From an uncultured Saprospiraceae bacterium (lineage in GTDB: Bacteria > Bacteroidota > Bacteroidia > Chitinophagales > Saprospiraceae), in assembly GCA_937921825.1 (NCBI GenBank), contig CAKZVK010000141.1, forward strand, positions 1-39,399: a DNA stretch of 39,399 bases, read 5' to 3'. Shown here one piece after another: positions 24,510-33,500 of the stretch. Under the pieces are notes generated by a model. It was not told the DNA's origin, searched no databases, and was given only the letters and a program-made list of their open reading frames with translations. Position numbers and translations under genes: made by a program. Position 1 is the first letter of the stretch. Each line of letters opens with the position of its first letter.

Positions 24510-26060
24510 TTAGAGCCTCATAACTGACCCATAGAAGTTGCTTCTTTCTCCGTGGATGAATTCCACTTGGATGTGATACATGTAGATGTCTGGTCCTACT
24601 TTGGCCCCATTCCATTCTTTTCCCCTATACAGAAGGTTGCCCCATCTGTCATATATAGTCATTTCGTATGAGCGCAGTTCGTCAGGATCTGTATAAGGTC
24701 TGAAGGTATCATTCACTCCATCATTATCAGGACTAAAGACATTGGGAATGTATACTTCATATTGGGTAAGCAGTAAGAGTACTATACTATCGCAACCCAA
24801 TGAAGAAGGAATTACTACATTGTATTCTCCTTCTTCTGAATAGTTGCTCCCCTTATAAGCCAGTGATTGTCCAGGAGCAAGAGTGATCTCTACCGTATCG
24901 TAACTAGAACCGATTACCTCTAATTCTAACATGACAGTACTATCGCAATTATCCTCGGTAATAAAGGTTTCTGTGTAAGAGCCAGTTTTATCTAACAATT
25001 GTGTGCCAAAAGTGTAGATTTCTTCTTGACAGATTCTAAGGGTATCTGAGCTATTGAAGGAAGGAATATTATAGTTATAGGGTGAGGAGACTCTGCAAGA
25101 ACTGCCTGAGAGAATTCTTACTTGATAAGAGCCTGCTCCATAGTTTTGCTTAAGTTTTGCGTTGGTTTCTTCCACTAGTGCTATCCCTTCTAGATACCAT
25201 TGATACTCAAAATCAGTATTCTCAGCAACCGCCAAGGTAAATGCGGCATCACAGGGATGTAGGTTTTCCTCTATCTGCAAATCAAAAGATGCTAAGTCTA
25301 TGAGATGAAGGTCATCAAAGTAATAATAGATAACGTTAGAGCTGAAAAGGGGCTCACAAGGTGGACCTATCGCAATGGCATGTATGTCTTGATCAGGATT
25401 GATATCTACATAAGCTCTGACCCAACTATTGCCTGAGCCTCCAGAGAGAAAGACAGCTCCTAGCTCTTTCCATTCCGGATTATTGGCAGGACAACCAAAG
25501 GCTGCGTCACCAGTATTAAACGGTAGATAGTCACAACTTGTAGTCCCAAAAACGGTCACATTAATAGGAGGTGAAATATCTGGATCTACAAAACCCAGGT
25601 CAAATCTAAATCTATAGAATGAGTCTGCGAGCATAGGACTCAGTAGGCAAGCCCCTGCATATTCTTTCCAGTAGGCGTCCAAGGTATCACTTCCACTCTG
25701 TCTACCATCTCTAAATCCTAAGACGCCTTCACCATCAGGAAAAGGAATGGGAGGAGGGTATTCTTCTATACCAGACCAGCCACATAAATGAATTAAATCT
25801 GTAGTAGGCGTAGAAGCTTGAATCCAATCGGTGGCACAGTAGAGCTGACTCTTAGCATCTGGGCAGCAGTCTAGGTCTTCGAAGGTGGGATTGGGGATTA
25901 GAGAAGTAGACTTGGTTAGACGACAGAAGCAGTCATCATCATTGAGATCTATCAAGCTATCATTGTCGTCATCTATCCCATTATCACACAGCTCTACCTG
26001 TGCTAGGGCACTACCCTGCATGATAAATGAAGTGACAAAAAGTAAACGAACCCAATACAT
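24510..26060 (-). CDS. T9SS type B (gliding-associated CHU_C) secreted protein
   Basis: The 516-residue protein has a signal peptide (MYWVRLLFVTSFIMQGSALA), followed by VELCDNGIDDDNDSLIDLNDDDC, a Cys/Asp-rich repeat frequent in secreted Bacteroidota proteins. A beta-sandwich-like region contains about ten cysteines. The C-terminal domain (about 430-516, VYIPNVFSPDNDGVNDTFRP to YDRWGNLLYRGKEWNG) is the gliding-motility-associated C-terminal domain used as a type B T9SS signal. It is predicted to be surface-displayed without the type A cleavage route. Its ligand is unknown. Confidence 0.88.
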   Translation of the reverse strand: MYWVRLLFVTSFIMQGSALAQVELCDNGIDDDNDSLIDLNDDDCFCRLTKSTSLIPNPTFEDLDCCPDAKSQLYCATDWIQASTPTTDLIHLCGWSGIEEYPPPIPFPDGEGVLGFRDGRQSGSDTLDAYWKEYAGACLLSPMLADSFYRFRFDLGFVDPDISPPINVTVFGTTSCDYLPFNTGDAAFGCPANNPEWKELGAVFLSGGSGNSWVRAYVDINPDQDIHAIAIGPPCEPLFSSNVIYYYFDDLHLIDLASFDLQIEENLHPCDAAFTLAVAENTDFEYQWYLEGIALVEETNAKLKQNYGAGSYQVRILSGSSCRVSSPYNYNIPSFNSSDTLRICQEEIYTFGTQLLDKTGSYTETFITEDNCDSTVMLELEVIGSSYDTVEITLAPGQSLAYKGSNYSEEGEYNVVIPSSLGCDSIVLLLLTQYEVYIPNVFSPDNDGVNDTFRPYTDPDELRSYEMTIYDRWGNLLYRGKEWNGAKVGPDIYMYHIQVEFIHGERSNFYGSVMRL

Positions 26061-26208
26061 CCCTCTGATTATAAGTTCTAATTAATTAGCTGCCTAAGCA
26101 AAATAGCATTTTACTTCCTAGTTTTTTAGGTGGATAAATGCTTTTAAACTAAACATTCAGTCAAAAGTCTTGTAATTACTTACTGAAGCAGAAAATTATA
26201 TCTCAGCT

Positions 26209-26652
26209 ATGAAAATAAGATTGCAAACTGAAGTAGATGGTCATTACCAGCAGGTCATGGAAGGATTTGATCTAGATCTATTTGAGGCCCTTAAGCCCAA
26301 GCTAGGAAAAATGGATGTTCTAGAATTTACGGGTTCTAAGAAAGGAGATATCGTCCGACTGCAATTTACTTTGCCTATTAAAGCAGAATGGGTGAGTCAT
26401 ATAGTAGAGGATGGGATAGATGACAATCAGGCCTACTTTGTAGATGTCGGTACCAAGCTGCCGTTTCCACTCTCTGATTGGAGGCATAGACATATTGTGA
26501 AGAAGGTCTCAGAAAACCGCTCATTGATAATTGATGATATAAGCTTCATAGCAACAAATTTCCTATTTACCCTGCTTATGTATCCTGCACTATATTTTGC
26601 TTTTGCAGCAAGAAAGAAGGTTTATCGTCAATATTTTTCTGATGGAAAGTAG
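26209..26652 (+). CDS. SRPBCC-like (START-fold) protein
   Basis: The 147-residue protein lacks a signal peptide. It reads MKIRLQTEVDGHYQQVMEGF, then DVLEFTGSKKGDIVRLQF, VDVGTKLPFPLSDWRHRHIV and IIDDISF. This order of strands and helices fits a small SRPBCC ligand-binding family common in Bacteroidota. The last part (ATNFLFTLLMYPALYFAFAARKKVYRQYF) is hydrophobic with a basic tail and could contact a membrane. A hydrophobic ligand is typical of the fold, but none can be named. It is divergent from the type B T9SS gene. Confidence 0.65.
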   Translation: MKIRLQTEVDGHYQQVMEGFDLDLFEALKPKLGKMDVLEFTGSKKGDIVRLQFTLPIKAEWVSHIVEDGIDDNQAYFVDVGTKLPFPLSDWRHRHIVKKVSENRSLIIDDISFIATNFLFTLLMYPALYFAFAARKKVYRQYFSDGK

Positions 26653-26782
26653 CTCAAAACGTTAGCTAATAAAGTAGCCTAGTTCTGTTTTTATTTTGTG
26701 ATACAAGGCTCTTTTCTTTTTTCTTGAAAAAATCTGTGTCCTCTTGCAGCGTTTTTAAGAGCGCTTACTTTATCTATACATG

Positions 26783-26803
26783 CAAGATAGATTTGCTATC
26801 TTG
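26783..26803 (+). promoter_or_regulatory. Operator-like palindrome over the -7 box of the sigma-factor operon
   Basis: CAAGATAG (26783-26790), ATTTG (26791-26795) and CTATCTTG (26796-26803) form a perfect 8-bp inverted repeat with a 5-bp spacer. The same bases contain TAGATTTG (26788-26795), matching the Bacteroidota -7 box, 29 bp before the ATG at 26825. A protein bound to the palindrome would cover the promoter. An RNA hairpin in the 5' leader is the alternative reading, although the leader would begin inside it. Confidence 0.55.
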
Positions 26804-26824
26804 ATAAAGACTAACTAACACATT

Positions 26825-28495
26825 ATGAAGCATTTGTTCATTATCTCATTGATTCTCTGCATATGCAGCTCTTGCTACAAAGATTATGAGAACAAGGAAG
26901 TCATAGAGATTATCATAGAAGCCCCCAAGGATGAGAAGGATACGGGTTTAATCGGTCAGGTCTTTGATGGGGCGGATGCACTCTCTGGTTATAGTATAAA
27001 TGTCAATGGACAAGAAACACCAGTTTCTGGACAAGTTTTCTCTATTCAACTCCAACGAGCAGCTAAGGAAGGACAACTTATAGAAGTCACTAAGGATAAG
27101 CACTTAATAGGCATGGCTTATAGTTACTTGCTAGAGGATGATCTTAATAAAATAGAGATACCTGTATTACAACAGTTTAGTTCTATAGAATTCCAATCTG
27201 GTACAAATTTATTAGAGTCAGAGCAACCAATAGAGATTAGTTACGAAGATTCGTTTTTGGATTCTAATGGTAATGAAGTAGTTGCGTCTGTAGATATAGA
27301 TTATCTCCTCATAGAAGATGAAGCTTCCTTGGCGAGTATAGCCAATGCTGGACATTTGAGAACTGGAGAACTAGTGGCGCTACAACCATCTGCAGTTTAT
27401 CTACTTGATATCAGGGCAGATGGTAGTCCAGTCCATAAGAAGGAAGATGCTCTAGTAGACATCAATATTGATGCTTATTCTGGTCAAACCCTTTTTGGCT
27501 TCCATCGTGTATTTAATTATTGGGTAGAGTTAGGAACCTTAGATGGCACTGCTATCCAAAGTCCAATTTTAGATCATTTTATCGTAGCAGATTATCTACC
27601 TGCAGTGTATACTGAAGGCGTCTTGATACAGGAGGATACACCAGTAGCTTTTGCTAGAGGAGTATATAATGGCTCTTTGGCTTATGATTTTATAACTACA
27701 GAAAAAGGTCAGTGGGCTGGAGTCTTTCCTCAGAATGAAAATTTAGCAGTAGAAGTCTATAATCCTTGTAACGAGTTAGTGCAGAGCGCCACTTTTGAGA
27801 CGACTACAACAGATAATCTTAATGCTAGATTTGATTTAGACATTGACATTAAGACCTATTCTATAGCTGCTGACATCATAGATTGTAATGCACAACTAAG
27901 CAATCAACCTTCATTGGTTGTGGAAGAAAAAGAACAACAAGAGATTTATGTTTTTTCTACTGGTGTTGCAGATCATGCTTTGATCTCTTGCAGCACAGAG
28001 TTAGCAGTCTCTGCGCTAGACTTGGCTGCTGGAGCTACTGGACCTCAGCTTAACTGGACTACAGAAGAAACCGAGAGTATTAATTATTTGTCAGCATGTG
28101 CGGAGGATAAAGAAGGCTACAGTTATATCAAGATTAGAGAGGACATGAAAGCTTACGATGTATTTCAATATGAATACATTAATGGAGAAACTGTACTCTC
28201 ATCTAATGACAATGGTATAAGATTCCGTTTTGATGGAGATGTCAAAGGGAGCTACCCTGAAGAGGCTATTAATGTCTATATCAGAGATGTAAGCTTTGGT
28301 CAAGATGGATATTATTTTAACTGTGAAGAGTCTAGCATCGGTTGTGGTATCACTCAGTTTGAGGTGACACATTATGACGAGCAAGGAGAGGGTTGGCTGC
28401 GTATTGTCTTCGCTGGAAAACTATGGATGCAAACAATAGAAAACTTTAAAGTGGGAGACTTTGATATAGAAGGAGTCATTCTGATAAAAACTTAA
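26825..28495 (+). CDS. Large lipoprotein, first gene of the ECF operon
   Basis: The 556-residue protein has a lipoprotein signal (MKHLFIISLILCICSSCYKD, Cys17). An early segment (DTGLIGQVFDGADALSGYSINVNGQ) looks like a CarboxypepD_reg- or Ig-type beta domain. The rest is strand-rich with a few cysteines (PCNELV, DCNAQL, ALISCSTEL, FNCEESSIGCGI), likely disulfide-bonded. It could be an outer-membrane-anchored partner of the giant secreted protein of the same operon. No enzymatic motif was recognised. The next gene starts 38 bp downstream. Confidence 0.8.
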   Translation: MKHLFIISLILCICSSCYKDYENKEVIEIIIEAPKDEKDTGLIGQVFDGADALSGYSINVNGQETPVSGQVFSIQLQRAAKEGQLIEVTKDKHLIGMAYSYLLEDDLNKIEIPVLQQFSSIEFQSGTNLLESEQPIEISYEDSFLDSNGNEVVASVDIDYLLIEDEASLASIANAGHLRTGELVALQPSAVYLLDIRADGSPVHKKEDALVDINIDAYSGQTLFGFHRVFNYWVELGTLDGTAIQSPILDHFIVADYLPAVYTEGVLIQEDTPVAFARGVYNGSLAYDFITTEKGQWAGVFPQNENLAVEVYNPCNELVQSATFETTTTDNLNARFDLDIDIKTYSIAADIIDCNAQLSNQPSLVVEEKEQQEIYVFSTGVADHALISCSTELAVSALDLAAGATGPQLNWTTEETESINYLSACAEDKEGYSYIKIREDMKAYDVFQYEYINGETVLSSNDNGIRFRFDGDVKGSYPEEAINVYIRDVSFGQDGYYFNCEESSIGCGITQFEVTHYDEQGEGWLRIVFAGKLWMQTIENFKVGDFDIEGVILIKT

Positions 28496-28533
28496 ACATC
28501 AACTTAATTTCATTATCTGTCTAAGGCTAGACT

Positions 28534-29118
28534 GTGGGAGAATCTGATATAATAAAAGGCTGTAAGAGAGGGGATAGAAGAGCATTCAAAGCTTTTGTAG
28601 ATAGCTATTCTGCGTACATGTTTACCATCTGCTATAGGTATATGGGCAACAAAGAAGTCGCTAAAGATGCGCTGCAGGAAAGTCTTGTTCAGGTGATCAA
28701 TAATATATCAAAGTACCAAGAGCAAGGTAAGTTTAAATCATGGGTGAGTACGGTGACAGTCAAGAAATGTCTTGACTTACTGAGAAAAGAAAAGCGCCAT
28801 CAATATTCTAGTATGGAATATGTGGCTGAACCTGGGTCAGAAGGTCTTGGTAGTTTGAAATTGGAAGAGGAAGATGTCATGCAGTTTATAGAACGAATAC
28901 CAGAAAACTACAGAATAGCAATCAGTATGTTTCTGATAGAAGGATACTCGCATAAAGAGATAGCAAAGCATATGAGTATTTCTGAAAGTAGTTCCCGGTC
29001 TTTGGTTTCTAGAGGACGAAAGATGATTTTAGAATCCTTCGAAAAAGAGAATCTCTATACGGAAAGGAGGAGCCAATTGGATTCAAGAAAGAGTACGCCG
29101 ACATTAAAAATAATCTAA
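28534..29118 (+). CDS. ECF-type RNA polymerase sigma factor
   Basis: The 194-residue protein has sigma region 2 (about 10-85: AFVDSYSAYMFTICYRYMGN, DALQESLVQVINNISKY, WVSTVTVKKCLDLLRKEKR) and region 4 (about 115-165: RIPENYRIAISMFLIEGYSHKEIAKHMSISESSSRSLVSRGR). The start is GTG at 28534: a stop lies two codons upstream, and the first ATG (28618) would remove part of region 2. ECF factors redirect RNA polymerase to envelope-response promoters. The next gene encodes a single-TM protein whose N-terminus may act as its anti-sigma domain. Confidence 0.93.
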   Translation: MGESDIIKGCKRGDRRAFKAFVDSYSAYMFTICYRYMGNKEVAKDALQESLVQVINNISKYQEQGKFKSWVSTVTVKKCLDLLRKEKRHQYSSMEYVAEPGSEGLGSLKLEEEDVMQFIERIPENYRIAISMFLIEGYSHKEIAKHMSISESSSRSLVSRGRKMILESFEKENLYTERRSQLDSRKSTPTLKII

Positions 29119-29145
29119 AGGGAGACCTTTTAAATTTTATATACG

Positions 29146-30555
29146 ATGACACATTTTAATCACAAGGAAGAAGAATTCAAAAAGATACTGGGTGATCTTG
29201 AATTAGGTATCGATACTGATTCTTTATGGAATGAGCTTGAGCATCGATTGCCACAAGATAAGCGAGATGACAAGCTGCCTCTAGCGATTTGGTTTCTCGG
29301 AGCTTTCTTCTTAGTAGGAATGCTGGGACTGCTCATAATAGGCCCAGATCAACTTCCTGAAGCTCCCATCTACTCTGAAGAGCAAAAGCTTAACACAGAT
29401 AATGAAGAAAAGGGAATCTATGCAGCTGTCAAAGAATATGAGCAAGCCATAGAAAAAGTAATAGAAGAAAAAACAAAATCTGAATCTATCAATTATGACT
29501 ACCAATTAGAAAGTACCACTAATTCAATTGCAAGCAGCAGCAATTCAAATAGAACTATATCACAGCTTAGTCACACAAATACAAAAACAAGTCACCAGCC
29601 AATCATTAATTCCATTTCTAACAACTCTCATAGTTCAGATTTAGACCCTACAAGAAGTGAGGCGATCCCAGAAACCACTGCCAGTTCTACTTTGCATAGG
29701 ACACTATCTATAGAGCAAGACTTGTCAGAGTCTGCAAGGTTATCTATCAAAACATTACCTCCTCTTGCGATTCTAAGGTCAGCTGTCAGGCACGATAGCA
29801 GTAGAGATTTGGCTATTGGTAATCAACTTCAATACTCAAGATCAATTGAACCATTAGCCCAGAAAAAATGGGTTCCAAATTATTCTTTACTCTTTGGTCC
29901 TAATATAGGGCAGACAGCATATGCATCTGTTTCAGATTCTAATCAGAGTTTTGAATCCAGAGATCCCTTGAATGAAATAGCTCTGCCAGGTTTTTCTTCA
30001 CAGCTAAGTTATGGTATAACAAAGAATGGCTGGCAGTTAGAGGTAGCACTCAGTTATTCTCTGTTAGCAGCTAGACATATAGATGATGAGCTAGAAGTGA
30101 CCACCAGAGAAACCAATTCTGCGACAGGTGGGTCGATTAGTGAGAGTACCATCTTTCAGAATGACATTCGTCTGCATAGAATTCACCATAACCTGGATCT
30201 CGGACTTGGCATCGGAAGAGTTCTTTTCGCTAATGAGAAATATAAGCTCTCCACAGCTCTGATGGCAAACTATAATGTTTATTCTATGAATTCAGGTTAT
30301 TATCAAGACGTCTCAGCGATGACAGTGACTAAGTTAGATGATACTTCAGAAGAGATATACAAAGGTAATAATGGAGTAGGAGGCCAGATCAACCTGACAA
30401 TAGAAAGAAGACTCTTTAAGAGAACAAGCTTGATGATACGTCCTTACTACAGCCGCTACTTAAGTCCGATAAATAGAAATTCAACTTCATTTAAAATAGA
30501 AAACTCCCAAGTCGGTCTTTTGATCGGTATATCGTATAGACCAGTCTGGGAGTAG
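29146..30555 (+). CDS. Anti-sigma-like N-terminus, one TM helix and C-terminal beta-barrel-like domain
   Basis: The 469-residue protein has a short cytoplasmic part (1-43, with FKKILGDLELGIDTDSLWNE), one TM helix (44-66, LAIWFLGAFFLVGMLGLLII), a polar Ser/Thr/Asn-rich linker (about 67-240) and a C-terminal strand-rich domain (about 243-469, NYSLLFGPNIGQ, LSYGITKNGWQLEVALSYSL, RPYYSRYLSP, GLLIGISYRPVWE) resembling PorT-type outer-membrane barrels. Similar proteins follow ECF sigma genes elsewhere in Bacteroidota. If the topology is right, it could link outer membrane and cytoplasm. It starts 27 bp after the sigma gene and ends 23 bp before the giant gene. Confidence 0.7.
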   Translation: MTHFNHKEEEFKKILGDLELGIDTDSLWNELEHRLPQDKRDDKLPLAIWFLGAFFLVGMLGLLIIGPDQLPEAPIYSEEQKLNTDNEEKGIYAAVKEYEQAIEKVIEEKTKSESINYDYQLESTTNSIASSSNSNRTISQLSHTNTKTSHQPIINSISNNSHSSDLDPTRSEAIPETTASSTLHRTLSIEQDLSESARLSIKTLPPLAILRSAVRHDSSRDLAIGNQLQYSRSIEPLAQKKWVPNYSLLFGPNIGQTAYASVSDSNQSFESRDPLNEIALPGFSSQLSYGITKNGWQLEVALSYSLLAARHIDDELEVTTRETNSATGGSISESTIFQNDIRLHRIHHNLDLGLGIGRVLFANEKYKLSTALMANYNVYSMNSGYYQDVSAMTVTKLDDTSEEIYKGNNGVGGQINLTIERRLFKRTSLMIRPYYSRYLSPINRNSTSFKIENSQVGLLIGISYRPVWE

Positions 30556-30578
30556 TTTAAAACATTAAATCTAAAATT

Positions 30579-33500
30579 ATGAAAAATGCTATAATAAAAC
30601 TCAGTTTTCTGTGTTTCTGGCTTGGCTGTACTCAATCATTATCTGGTCAAGGTCTTGTTAACCTTTTTGTAGGAAGTACAGAAGGTAGTTGTGGAGATAC
30701 AATATGCCTTCCTATTACAGTACAAGGCTTCACCAATGTAAACGCTGTAACAACGAGTATTAATTGGGATTCTGAAGAACTACGATATTTAGAACTAAAA
30801 AATGTTTCTTTGCCGGGATTCTTATTAACAAATAATACTAATGAAACCTTAGTAGACAATGGAGCAATAGGTATAGCCTGGATAGATATAACTGCAGTTA
30901 GTCCACATACTGTTCCGTTAAATGGCGTATTGATGGAAGTTTGTTACGAGGTTGTTGCACCAATATCTGATAGCAATACTTCAGTATCACTTGCTGATTT
31001 TCCAACCTTAATTTCGGTATCTCAAGCTCCTACTGATCCCTCTGAGCCTTCTGTAGAACTAGATTTTAATATAGAGGAAGGTTTTGTCTCTATTGTTAAA
31101 GGCTGTAATCCAGAGGCCCTATTATGTAATTCTGGGGTCACTGCCTTAGTCGGCATGAGTACTTGTGCTGTAGAAATACAACCTGCTTTTTTGCTCGCTA
31201 ATGTTGGCATTAACTACGATGATATTGTGATCTCTCCTAGTTGTTTTGATTTCAATTATATAGGCCAAGCTGTACAAGTGACTGCAACAAATACTGTCAC
31301 TGGAAGCTCATGCTGGGGGTTAGTAAATATTGAGAGCGCACCTGGTGCCTGTGAACTAGCGGATCAGATTGCTTATGACCAGGTGAATATAATTTTGGAG
31401 AATGAGGTGTCTAGGGAAGTTTCGCCTGGTATGGTTCTATTTCCGCATCTGGATACTTCTTTATTCGTTGTAGAACCTGGAATGGTGTCGACGAGTACCT
31501 TGGGAGAAGTGCCGTTCACTGTTACTTCCGAGCTTGATGATGTGGATACAGGAAACTTATATGTCTGTGAGCAAAAACCTCGTATTGCTAGCTGTAAAAA
31601 AATAATAGAACCAATTCAGCCTGGAGGCCTAGCGCAGGTCACTCTGGATCAGGCCTGTGCCACTATGGCTGACCAGTGTACTGATAAAGGATGGATATAT
31701 TCGTTCAGTAATGAATCAAATAACGTCAATTTTTTTTTCGTGGATTGTGATGATGCTGAGAATCCAGGGGGGATAACAGAAGAGGGCTATTCTGTCTATC
31801 TATGGACAGGGAATATACTTATAGATAGTTGTCACAATATGCTGCAAGTATTAGACGGCGCAGGTCTATGTCAGGATGTTCCAGGTCCATTGACTTGTAA
31901 TTCTAATGTAGTTGTATCTGCTGATCCATGGAGCTGCCAAGCGATACTGACTCCAGATATGATACTGGAAGGAGCTGTTCCAGTTTCTAATCTAACTGTA
32001 GAACCAAGTACTTTAAGTGCATTAAATATGCCGACTCAGGTGACAGTAACTAACACAAGCAATAATGAGAGTTGTTGGGCTACTGTGACACTTCAAGATA
32101 AAACACCTCCTGTTGTTGTAACAGTACACGAGGAGGTAGCAGTTATCCCTCTCTCTCCATCTAATAGCACGGTAACTCTATTGGTAGCTGGTATTGATGG
32201 TGGTAGTTATGATGCTTGTACAGATATAAGATTTGATCCTGAGTTTTGGACTTTTGAATGTGATGACGTTGGACTTAATTTTGTGCCCTTTGGAGTCTGG
32301 GATGATGCAGATGGGGATGGTATGCCTGGTTCTTCAAATCTTGACAACTACAATGAAATACTAGTAAAGATTACGGTAGAGCTAAGTGTATCAGCAGATC
32401 TGGAATGTCCAGAAGAAGTTGTTCAGACTTGTGCTGTTGATAATCTAGACCCTACGGTTTCGGGATGGCCTACAAATACATTTGGTTGTGTAAGTAGTGC
32501 AAGTTATTCAGATACAAGAGGCTATGACGCTAATGAAGATGGAGATGTAGATGATACTTATGTTGCTATCGATGGATCAATAGTGCCAGAAGAATTTAAT
32601 GCAGCCTGTGGAGAGGGTCTTGTCTTACGAACTTTCACCTTAGGCAATAGTTCTTGTGAGCAATTAATTGCTGTTACTACAGGAGTATCTTTTGAAGAAT
32701 CGATGATAACATGGCCTTCTGATATCGCAGTAGATTGTCTCGAAGATATAGATAGACAACCAACGTGGGAATATGATGGTTGTCAGCTGATTGGTTACAA
32801 TGTCAAATCAGATACTTTTCTATTGTCAGGAGGGACTTGCATGCAAGTTGTGCAAAATTATAGTGTCATTAATTGGTGTAACTATAATCCTAATGATCCT
32901 GATGCAGGAGGTAGATGGTCAAGGTCTGTATTAGTTACAGTCACAGATGACATTCAGCCTGAGCTTGAAGTACCAAGTGACTTTACTTTCAATTGTATCG
33001 GAGGAAATATTTCATTTGGAGCAACAGGAGATGATAGTTGTGCAGGAGGTGATGCGTTAAGATGGGTTGTTGTTTTGGATCTAGAAAGTGATTCTAATCC
33101 AGATTATGAATGGAGCTCTTTTGTTTCTGATGATTCTGCAGGTACTATTTGGCAAGATAATGATGGGAATGGTATTCCAGATGTAAGAGTAGGAGCAGGT
33201 CATGCTTTTGATAACTTATCTAAACCCTACACCGTGTCTGGTGAAGAGTATGTCATAAACTTGCCAAGTACCGCATCTAGCTCTAATGCACATACTATTA
33301 GCTGGTCTGTATATGACGCCTGTGGAAATGTTACAACTAGCACGTCTAGTTTTACCATAGATAATTCTTCTTCTCAGGACCTAGCAGCACCTACTCCTTT
33401 TTGTCTTAACTTGGGAACAGTGATCATGCAAGATGGATATGTGGAAGTATTTGCTTCGGACTTTGATCTAGGTAGTTTTGATAACTGTAGTGAAAGGGAA

